Shown: one piece after another, positions 7,293 to 13,706 of the stretch
Layout: each line of letters begins with the position of its first letter
Numbering within the stretch: position 1 is the stretch's first letter
NCBI GenBank assembly: GCA_026398575.1
Contig: JAPLSP010000382.1
Span: 1-18,157, forward strand
Length of the DNA stretch: 18,157 nt
DNA from: Candidatus Sumerlaeota bacterium
Lineage (GTDB): Bacteria > Sumerlaeota > Sumerlaeia > JADFCT01
Direction of reading: 5' to 3'
Position numbers and translations under genes: made by a program
The notes under the pieces: model-generated
The model's database searches: none
What the model was told of the DNA's origin: nothing
What the model saw: only the letters and a program-made list of their open reading frames with translations

Positions 7293-9026
7293 TTATTTCT
7301 CCTTGTTGAAAAGTTGAAATTCCCAGATGGAGGGGCCGTCGGTGGTCTTCAGCAGGTTCAGGCGCACGCGCTGGCCGGTGACGGGCGGGAATGTGATTTC
7401 GCAGTTCTCGCCGATGGTAGTGCCGCGGTGAAAGGTTTTCCACGCGCTCTCCTGCCAAACCTGCAACTCGAATTCCTGGACGCGACCATACGGCTCGCTG
7501 ATATGCGCGCGCGAAAACGTCTGCGGCGCGCCAAGGTCCACTTCGAGCCAACAGGAACGCGTGCCCCAATCGCAGCCCCAGCGAGTATCGGGATCGCCGT
7601 CCACGGCTTTGTCCGGGGCATACTGGTCGTTCTTCTGGAACCAGTTCGAGGCGGTGGCTTTCTTGCTGGTTGTCAGCGACAGCGTATCGGTGGACGTGGA
7701 TTTGAGCTTGATGACGGGGATGTCTTTGGCGGGAGCGTCGAGTTCGAGTTTCACGATTGTGTCGGTGGCGTCGCGTTGCGCGGCGGGCACGGCGACTTCA
7801 ATGCCGGCGCTGGTTTGCTTCACGGTCGCTTCGCCGCCAGTGAGGACGGTGTGTTTGACGATGCGCGGCTTGATCGCCGGCAACGAGATCGTGTCGCCCG
7901 GCCAGCGGAGGATGTGCAGGTAGATGGCGTTTCCTTTGTGCGTGCTGCCGCCCCACCACGCCCCGGCGGGCATTGCGAATTTGTCGCCGCTGGCGCGAAC
8001 CGCACCGGCGCCGGGGGCGATGAACGGGCCGCCGCGCGTACCGTAGATGGATTCGCCGCATTTCTGCAACCATGCGCCGATTTTGCGAAAGCTCTCGACT
8101 TGCCTCGGTTCGATTTGCCCGTCAGGCATCGGGTTGGTGTTCAACGCCAGATTGCCGTCGCCGACGGCGCAGGCAACCAATATTCGGATCGCGTCGGTAT
8201 ATGGTTTGAGTTTGTCGTCGGGTTTCCACGTCCATTGCGTGCCGAGCGTGATGCAGCTTTCCCACGGACGATTAAATTGGCAGCGCCCGACGGTTTGTTC
8301 CGGCGTGTCGAAATCGCCGGGGGCGCCGGCGCGGTTGTTGACGAGGAGGTCGGGCTGGAGCGAGCGCGCGAAACGGATCACGCGCTCGCCGCGGGCACGG
8401 TCGAAGCCTTGCGGCACGTCGAACCAGATACCGACCAACGGCCCGTAGCCGGTGATAAGCTCCTTGACCTGCGCTTCAAGGTATTCGGTGTAACGGTCGA
8501 GGTTCGAGGAGGGACGCTTCACCTTGCCGCCGGGACTCGTGACGGGAAAGTCCGGGTGATGCCAGTCGCACGTCGAGTAGTAGGGGAAGAAACCGATGCC
8601 TTGTTCCTTGCACGCGGCGGCGATTTCCCTGGCGATGTCGCGCTTGAACGGGCCGTTCATGATGTTGTGATCGGTCTGCTTCGTGTCCCAGAGGCAGAAG
8701 CCGTCGTGGTGCTTCAGCAGGAAGACAATGTAGCGCGCGCCGGTCTCCTTGACGACCTTGACCCACTCGCGGGCATCGAACTTGTCGGGATTCCATTTCT
8801 TGTAGAGCGCGTCGTATTCCTCGACAGGCGTCGGATTGCCGCGCGACCAGCCGATTTCTTTGCCGGTCAAACTCACCGGCCCCCAGCAGATGAACATCCC
8901 GAAACGCATGTCCTTCCATGCCTCGATGGCTTCGGGTTTGGCCTTGAGCGTATCGCTGCCGACATTGTCCGCGCCACAGAGATTGGCCGCGAGCAAACAA
9001 GCGATAATGCAACCGATCCGTTTCAT
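7293..9026 (-). CDS. Exported GH29 alpha-L-fucosidase with C-terminal discoidin (F5/8C, CBM32-like) domain, copy 1
   Basis: A 577-residue paralogue of the following fucosidase. The signal peptide is MKRIGCIIACLLAANLCGA. The GH29 barrel (about 30-350) shows RFGMFICWGPVSLTGKEIGW, FLLKHHDGF (H106, H107) and the nucleophile D203 in VGIWFDVPQG. RPWESC and YGTRGGPF are shared with the neighbour. An extra loop rich in Ala and Gly follows GGPF (about 355-380) before STHKGN. The discoidin module at about 440-575 has TSKKATASN, DGDPDTRWG, CWLEVDLG and IWEFQLF, and is expected to bind glycan termini. The first histidine of the usual FIHWG motif is cysteine. The start is supported by AAGGAAG 6 nt upstream, overlapping the TAA of the GH36 gene 12 nt away. 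Two neighbouring fucosidases of one subfamily suggest different linkage or sulfation tolerance, which is inference. Confidence 0.93.
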   Translation of the reverse strand: MKRIGCIIACLLAANLCGADNVGSDTLKAKPEAIEAWKDMRFGMFICWGPVSLTGKEIGWSRGNPTPVEEYDALYKKWNPDKFDAREWVKVVKETGARYIVFLLKHHDGFCLWDTKQTDHNIMNGPFKRDIAREIAAACKEQGIGFFPYYSTCDWHHPDFPVTSPGGKVKRPSSNLDRYTEYLEAQVKELITGYGPLVGIWFDVPQGFDRARGERVIRFARSLQPDLLVNNRAGAPGDFDTPEQTVGRCQFNRPWESCITLGTQWTWKPDDKLKPYTDAIRILVACAVGDGNLALNTNPMPDGQIEPRQVESFRKIGAWLQKCGESIYGTRGGPFIAPGAGAVRASGDKFAMPAGAWWGGSTHKGNAIYLHILRWPGDTISLPAIKPRIVKHTVLTGGEATVKQTSAGIEVAVPAAQRDATDTIVKLELDAPAKDIPVIKLKSTSTDTLSLTTSKKATASNWFQKNDQYAPDKAVDGDPDTRWGCDWGTRSCWLEVDLGAPQTFSRAHISEPYGRVQEFELQVWQESAWKTFHRGTTIGENCEITFPPVTGQRVRLNLLKTTDGPSIWEFQLFNKEK

Positions 9027-9038
9027 GGCGCACTTCCT

Positions 9039-11381
9039 TTATTCGTGTTTCCGTTCGTAAACGACCAGCAGGCTCGTGGCGGGCGCATCAATCGCCGCCT
9101 GCCATGTCTGCAATTGCGCGCCGGTCAGGACTTCGCTACGCCCGGCGTCCACGTATTGTAGAGTGTATTTCGCCTGCGGATCAAGGCCGCGCAATGGCGC
9201 CTGAGCGACCGAATATGGACTGTGCTGACGGCGGAACACCATGGCAAAACCTTTGTCAAGGTCGCTTCGGTGGAACTGCCAGCCGCACCACGCCGTCTCG
9301 TCGAGGCTGATGTTGAAGAGCGGATAGTAATCGCCCTGCCAGAGCGGGCGCAGCATCTTCAATTCTGCGACGGCGCGTTTGGCCTGCTGCATCGTCGCCT
9401 CGTCCATCTTCCGCGTGTCCTGGCAGATGCTCGCGCCGATGGTGGCGACGCTGCGGAACAGATATGGTTCAAAACTCCACACACCCGCCGCGTGCAGCGG
9501 CAGATAGAGGCTCAAGCCCGCCGTCTGGACCTGATCTTGGACAGGCATGGCCTTGCCGCAACATTGCGTGTCGCTGCGCCAGAGCGGATAGCTGCGGCTG
9601 CACGTCTCGATATCAATCCGCCTGCCGCCGCTGGCGCAGTTGTCAATCGTCAGCTTCGGATGCCGCTGCCGCAGTTCGTCCCACATCGCATACAGCCCCT
9701 CGATATAGCGGATCTCGGCGAAGCCCTGGCGATCGGGCGCATCGGCTGCCTTCCAGAACGGCAGCGGCGCGATATTGAAGTCCTGCCGCAACACGGTGAT
9801 GCCCCAATCGGTGATGCAGCGCGAAATGAAGTCGGTCAGCCACTGGCGCGCGGCGGGATCGCCGAGGTTGAACAAGCCATCGCCCGCGCCGGCGTGCAGA
9901 ACCCACTCCGGATGTTCCTTTGCGATGCGGCTGGCGGGATTGACCCGCTCCGGCTCAAACCACAGCAACCACGTGTTCTGAGTCAGCGGCGGCAACGCCA
10001 CCTCGCCGCCGACGCGCGGCACATAACGCGCCAGCATTAGCCGGCGAAACAAGTTGTGGCCGCGCAGACGATCTGCGCCGTCCCAGCGCACGAGCAGGAT
10101 GCGCGGCGTGCGGATGCTTTCGCCGGGCCGCAGTTTCAACCGTGCCGTCTGCTGGCCGGCTTGAAGTGTCAGTCCGGTCCCTGCCCGTTTTGCATTCATC
10201 GCCCACTGACCCGACCAGCCGATCGCGCCAACCAGGCCGCCGTCGCCCCAGTCGAGATTGAAGAACGGCAGGCAGCCATCCGACGACCTACCGCCGTTGG
10301 GCGCCAGATGCGCGTCCGCCTTATCCGCCAACACTTCGTCCACCGGAAGAAAATCGGTGGGCTTGCACGTGCTGCCATGGGAGCGGTGGAACACCACCTC
10401 GCGTTTCGGCGGCATGGCGATGCGCAGGTCGAGCGGCTTGATCGCCTCAAGCATCGGTGAATCCGCCGCGCCCGCGTTTCGAAAACGTAGCACCCATTCC
10501 GCGGCGGAAAATTCGGGGAACAACGTCAGTTCGCAGCACGCCTCGAGCCCTGTCGCAGCGTCGCGATAGGTCAGCCGGTATCCTTGCCGGCCTTCCGCGG
10601 AAAAAGCCTCGCGCGTCAGTTTCCACAATGGCAGCAATTCCGCGCTCGGCTTGCCGCCGACGGTAAACGAAAACGGCAGCGTGGTCGCGAGCGCCAGGCC
10701 GGGAATTGCCGCCGGCAATTCATCGAGCCGTTTGCGCGAGCCATCCTCGAACGTCACCGCCGCCTCGGCCCAGTCCGACTGATCGCAGTTCGGCCCGTCG
10801 CCGGCATCAAGCACGCGCAGCGTGAACTCCTTCGCGCCGCCCAGCTCCACGCGCAGCGGCAGCGGCCCGTCGCTGCCCCGCCGGACACCCGATCGAAACG
10901 CCTCCTTGGCGCCAACCTCGACCACAAAAACCGCGCTGCCGCGTTTGCCGCCGGTGTCGTAATTGTTGTCAATCCCCGCCTCGGCCTCGAACAGCTTCGC
11001 CGGCTTATCCAACCGCACGACGATCTCGCTGACCGAATGCGTGCCGAGCCCGTGCTCGTAATGCTTGTTGCCAAGTTGCAGCGGAGTCTTCATCACCGAC
11101 TGATTCTTCTGGAACTCGCCGTAATCCTGCCGTCGCACCTCCAGCCCCAACAGCGCAGGTGCCTTCGCGAGCGCCTCGCCGAGAAATGCCGCGCGCGCCC
11201 ACGCATCGAATCCGCCGCCCACTGGCTCGTCCGCCTTAAAGGGTGGAGCAGCGGGCGAAACCGCTGCCCGAGGCGCGGTCGCAGATGAAATATCGGCCGC
11301 AGGCGGGATGTCGGCCGCGTGCAATGCAGCCAGCGGCGCCAACAGCAGGGCGGTGAGGATAACGGTCGTGAGTTTGATCAT
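9039..11381 (-). CDS. Exported NPCBM-GH36 alpha-galactosidase-like protein, apparently lacking part of the catalytic barrel
   Basis: A 780-residue protein. I place the start at 11381, where AAGGAG sits 7 nt upstream and a signal peptide (MIKLTTVILTALLLAPLAAL) begins; the frame is open to an ATG at 11429 but that would bury the signal peptide. An Ala/Pro linker follows, then an NPCBM domain (about 60-212, with YEHGLGTHSVSEIV and AGIDNNYD), then a GH36 beta-sandwich and barrel. The nucleophile is D534 in VLRQDFN and the acid/base D604 in LWRSDTQC, between which lies IDNCASGGRRIDIET. GH36 enzymes remove alpha-galactose or alpha-GalNAc. The barrel starts with TQNTW (467-471), which joins directly to LLWFEPERV (472-480). 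In family members I know, roughly 60-75 residues with a D-x-G-W motif separate these, so activity is doubtful. It is the first gene of the minus-strand operon. Confidence 0.9.
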   Translation of the reverse strand: MIKLTTVILTALLLAPLAALHAADIPPAADISSATAPRAAVSPAAPPFKADEPVGGGFDAWARAAFLGEALAKAPALLGLEVRRQDYGEFQKNQSVMKTPLQLGNKHYEHGLGTHSVSEIVVRLDKPAKLFEAEAGIDNNYDTGGKRGSAVFVVEVGAKEAFRSGVRRGSDGPLPLRVELGGAKEFTLRVLDAGDGPNCDQSDWAEAAVTFEDGSRKRLDELPAAIPGLALATTLPFSFTVGGKPSAELLPLWKLTREAFSAEGRQGYRLTYRDAATGLEACCELTLFPEFSAAEWVLRFRNAGAADSPMLEAIKPLDLRIAMPPKREVVFHRSHGSTCKPTDFLPVDEVLADKADAHLAPNGGRSSDGCLPFFNLDWGDGGLVGAIGWSGQWAMNAKRAGTGLTLQAGQQTARLKLRPGESIRTPRILLVRWDGADRLRGHNLFRRLMLARYVPRVGGEVALPPLTQNTWLLWFEPERVNPASRIAKEHPEWVLHAGAGDGLFNLGDPAARQWLTDFISRCITDWGITVLRQDFNIAPLPFWKAADAPDRQGFAEIRYIEGLYAMWDELRQRHPKLTIDNCASGGRRIDIETCSRSYPLWRSDTQCCGKAMPVQDQVQTAGLSLYLPLHAAGVWSFEPYLFRSVATIGASICQDTRKMDEATMQQAKRAVAELKMLRPLWQGDYYPLFNISLDETAWCGWQFHRSDLDKGFAMVFRRQHSPYSVAQAPLRGLDPQAKYTLQYVDAGRSEVLTGAQLQTWQAAIDAPATSLLVVYERKHE

Positions 11382-11425
11382 GTGAGTGCTCCTTGATTGT
11401 GCGGACTCTGGTTCATCTGCAGGTT

Positions 11426-11632
11426 TCATGAACTGCCCCCGCCAGCCGTGAAAAACTCCCTGCGTGCAAGTGTGAACAGTTCCGCATCAATATCAACTCC
11501 AAATCCACATCGCCGCCGCCCGCCGATCAGATTTCCGCCGTGGCATTCGATGAACGGAATCCACGGGCGCGCTCCACGCTCTTGCATCTCGTCGGATTCA
11601 GGAAGCGTTCTTCGCTCGTGATCATCTGAGGG
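11426..11632 (-). pseudogene. Possible 3' remnant of an unidentified gene upstream of GH36
   Basis: On the minus strand a frame of 68 sense codons is open from just after a TAA (11633-11635) to a TGA at 11426-11428. It reads in part MQERGARPWIPFIECHGG and later GFGVDIDAELFTLARREFF. The only internal ATG would give 53 residues. The composition (Trp, Phe, Cys and a helical acidic C-terminus) looks more like real protein than random frame, but there is no ribosome site and I do not recognise the family. It may be the tail of a lost gene that once preceded GH36 in the same direction, a very small gene, or chance. Confidence 0.3.
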
Positions 11633-11643
11633 TTATTCTGCTC

Positions 11644-11671
11644 TTGACAAACCGGCGCTCTCCTGTAAATG
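11644..11671 (+). promoter_or_regulatory. Candidate sigma-70-type promoter for the 11773 gene
   Basis: A perfect TTGACA at 11644-11649 is followed after 16 nt by TAAATG, a weak match to the -10 consensus (3 of 6). It would give a leader of about 95 nt before the ATG at 11773. Only the -35 box is strong, so this is tentative. Confidence 0.25.
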
Positions 11672-11772
11672 CTTCATGATATCGTAGCTGGATTTGCGCG
11701 AGTTGCTGTTCCAGAAATTCCATTTAATTGTAGGATTACGGCTCCAAATAAATCAACAAGGAAGGACAAAAA

Positions 11773-12309
11773 ATGCAGAAGCAAGAGCTGTCAAACAGCA
11801 TGCCGGCGATCGGCAGGCGGCGTATTCTCCTGGATATCGTGACCATCGGGACCACTATTGTTGGCCTATGTGTTATGTCAGGCCTGTATCCTGGCGAGGC
11901 CAATGGTCAAGAGACGACGACGCTGCCCAAGACCCTGCAATGGACCAGCGACGTGGAGTTTGGCCGAGACCAGCCTCTGGCCGCCAAGTGCGAGATGCTG
12001 CAAGTCTACCGGCTGGAGTCCACCGTGCGCCATGGAGACGTGGAGGTGGATGTCAGTTATTGTTTTACAGATGGCAAGACTACCGGGAGCGTTTGTTTCA
12101 AAGGACAGCTGCTGTCCTCATCCGGCGAGGTTCTGGCGAAGACGGAAATCAACGAAAAACGTATACGTGGTCTTCCTGTGGAAGTTCATCACGGCCATGT
12201 CATTGGGGTAGACTCCCCCAATCGGATTGGCCAAGCAGAACTTCGATTTCTCAAACAGGGGCCTGATGGGGTTGCAAGGGTACATATCGAAATTGCGCCG
12301 ATCGACTAG
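11773..12309 (+). CDS. Small exported or membrane-anchored protein of unknown function
   Basis: A 178-residue protein I do not recognise. A basic N-terminus (IGRRRILLD) precedes a hydrophobic stretch at about 20-42 (DIVTIGTTIVGLCVMSGLYP), followed by GEANGQE. This fits an uncleaved anchor or a signal peptide cut near residue 45. The rest (50-178) is polar and probably beta-rich, with two cysteines (in AAKCEM and SYCFTD) that could pair outside the cytoplasm. The start is well supported by GGAAGGA about 6 nt upstream. It is divergent from the glycan operon and followed after 99 nt by another exported protein in the same direction. GC content and codon use look lower in GC than the minus-strand genes. 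Confidence 0.65.
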   Translation: MQKQELSNSMPAIGRRRILLDIVTIGTTIVGLCVMSGLYPGEANGQETTTLPKTLQWTSDVEFGRDQPLAAKCEMLQVYRLESTVRHGDVEVDVSYCFTDGKTTGSVCFKGQLLSSSGEVLAKTEINEKRIRGLPVEVHHGHVIGVDSPNRIGQAELRFLKQGPDGVARVHIEIAPID

Positions 12310-12408
12310 CGGCCAAGCATCATAGGTCTTTGGCGCTCGATGCCAACATGAACTATTTGAAAGATCAAGAAAGCGGCTAATCAGGTCAAGAGAAAGAACT
12401 TCTAGAGG

Positions 12409-13629
12409 ATGATGAGGAAGACGACAAAGTGGCGCGACTTGAGGTGGCCAGGAAGAATGGTTTTCCTGGCCGCCGCGCTTTTTTTTGCTTTTGGGAACCT
12501 CGCCGTGCAGGGGCAATCCAACGATGGACCATGGAAATCTCTGTCCGGTTCTTTTACGAGTGTTGAAGAGCAGGCGTCGTTCAGTTGGACATGGCCGGAG
12601 CGCAAATCGTCCGCTGAGGCAATATTATTCCGTCAGGACGGAAAGCGCTGTTACTTCCACAAAGCGACAGATGACGGGAGATTGTATGAGGAGGCGTTTG
12701 ACGGCGCCAAGACCTGCCAGTTGTCGGCCTCGTCTTCGGCGGGACCATACAAAGCGGTCACCGGTTCCGGCTCCTTAGCTAATCCGATTATAACAGACAG
12801 GTTCGTGGACCTGATGCCGCTTAGGTTCAGCTACGCGCTCATGGGGCATTGGCTGCACGAATATGCTTTCGGCAAAAGCGCCCGTGATCCAGAAAAAGAG
12901 GTTCTGCAAGGGGTAACGCAAGTCTATACGTTGCGTTACACAGATGAAACGCTTGAGGAAGGTTTGAGGGCGGTCGAAGCCTTGTCAGTCCTCCCGCAAT
13001 TACACCGGTGGGTCTTGGGTATTGACCCTGCAAAGGGAAACGCTGTGGTTTTGCGCCGGCAATATTCCTCTGATGGCCGGCTGCTGTTCCAGGCTCGCGG
13101 CGAAGATTATGAGAACCTGGGCAACGGCGCATGGGCGCCGAAGTTGATCAGAGCTTTTTGGCAGGGATCGCAGGATGCCCGCCAGCCTAAGCGGAAAACC
13201 CTAGATCTGCTTGTGCGAAACGAGGGAGTGCGGACGGGCGTGACGTTCGCCCCAGGCGATTTCAATATCCAGATTCCCCCCGGCGCCAGTATTTACGATT
13301 ACAATCTCGGCAAGAGTGTGACTGGGCCGGATGAGAAACTAGGCCAAGAGCAATCCAACGCGATCTCGAAGATGAGCGATAGACGTCAACGCTCGACTAG
13401 GAGCGCCGAGGATCTGCATGGCAAGCCCGAACTGGCACAACAAGAAAGCCCCTTACCACTTGGAACGGGCTCAGGGACAAAGCCCTCCTTTTCGGCTGTT
13501 TCTCCGGACAAAGGCATCACGAAGCGATTTCCGGTTTCGCCTCTTGTCTTAGCCGTGGCAGGGTTGACTCTCGTGGGCGCTTTTTGGGCCTTTTGGCCAT
13601 ACCGTCGCCGAATAAGTCGCCGCGACTGA
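12409..13629 (+). CDS. Exported protein of unknown function with C-terminal membrane anchor
   Basis: A 406-residue protein I cannot assign. The basic N-region MMRKTTKWRDLRWPGR leads into a hydrophobic signal segment (MVFLAAALFFAFGNLAVQGQ, residues 17-36). The body (about 40-315) appears to be a mixed, probably beta-rich extracytoplasmic domain. A low-complexity polar linker (315-370) precedes one transmembrane helix (about 376-396, PLVLAVAGLTLVGAFWAFWP) and a basic tail RRRISRRD. The design, an external domain tethered by a C-terminal helix with positive residues inside, resembles bitopic envelope sensors or sorted proteins, but no PEP-CTERM or LPxTG motif is visible. The ATGATG start has only GAGG immediately upstream; initiation at the second ATG (12412) is possible. 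It probably forms a unit with its plus-strand neighbours. Confidence 0.7.
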   Translation: MMRKTTKWRDLRWPGRMVFLAAALFFAFGNLAVQGQSNDGPWKSLSGSFTSVEEQASFSWTWPERKSSAEAILFRQDGKRCYFHKATDDGRLYEEAFDGAKTCQLSASSSAGPYKAVTGSGSLANPIITDRFVDLMPLRFSYALMGHWLHEYAFGKSARDPEKEVLQGVTQVYTLRYTDETLEEGLRAVEALSVLPQLHRWVLGIDPAKGNAVVLRRQYSSDGRLLFQARGEDYENLGNGAWAPKLIRAFWQGSQDARQPKRKTLDLLVRNEGVRTGVTFAPGDFNIQIPPGASIYDYNLGKSVTGPDEKLGQEQSNAISKMSDRRQRSTRSAEDLHGKPELAQQESPLPLGTGSGTKPSFSAVSPDKGITKRFPVSPLVLAVAGLTLVGAFWAFWPYRRRISRRD

Positions 13630-13640
13630 TTTCGGGATTC

Positions 13641-13706
13641 TGGATCTTTCGCCGGACTCTGAGTTGGATGCGCCGCAATTTCACGAGGCAGGATTTTTCA
13701 TCATGA
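13641..13706 (+). pseudogene. C-terminal remnant of a deleted paralogue of the downstream membrane protein
   Basis: Read in frame, these 66 nt encode 21 residues containing RRTLSWMRRNFTRQDFSS followed by TGA. They match the last 66 nt of the following gene (15176-15241, with SRTLRWTRRNFARQDFSS and TGA) at 58 of 66 positions, and most differences are silent or conservative. Nothing upstream of 13641 resembles the rest of that gene. The piece begins only 11 nt after the stop of the 406-residue protein. Its TGA overlaps the ATG of the surviving copy (ATGA), which is how tightly packed tandem genes are usually joined. Confidence 0.75.

Larger units (their letters stand above)
11382..11772. other. 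Divergent intergenic region between the glycan operon and the envelope-protein genes
   Basis: These 391 nt separate the minus-strand GH36 operon from the plus-strand genes and must hold promoters for both directions. The half next to GH36 contains a minus-strand open frame that looks like a gene remnant (11426-11632). The other half is AT-richer and has a TTGACA hexamer at 11644. I find no convincing operator palindrome, riboswitch or intrinsic terminator, and I cannot place the promoter of the minus-strand operon with any confidence. Confidence 0.6.

Noticed and set aside
8970..9026. Lipoprotein signal (lipobox) at the cysteine in LCGAD of the first fucosidase
   Set aside because: The residues before Cys are A-N-L, not the required small residue at -1, so a normal signal peptide is more likely.
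6564..9161. An 865-codon plus-strand open frame antisense to both fucosidase genes
   Set aside because: It is a product of GC-rich codon bias opposite well-conserved GH29 genes; its translation is Arg/Ala/Val-rich, matches nothing I know and has no ribosome site.
11382..11429. Sixteen-residue N-terminal extension of the GH36 protein from ATG 11429
   Set aside because: It would place a charged stretch before the signal peptide and lacks a ribosome site; ATG 11381 has AAGGAG at proper distance.
13530..13629. PEP-CTERM or LPxTG sorting signal at the end of the 406-residue protein
   Set aside because: A helix plus basic tail is present but no PEP or LPxTG motif precedes it.
13664..13702. In-frame ATG at 13664 as start of the membrane protein
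   Set aside because: This stretch is explained as the tail of a deleted paralogue in a different frame; the ATG at 13703 has a better ribosome site and a normal basic N-terminus.
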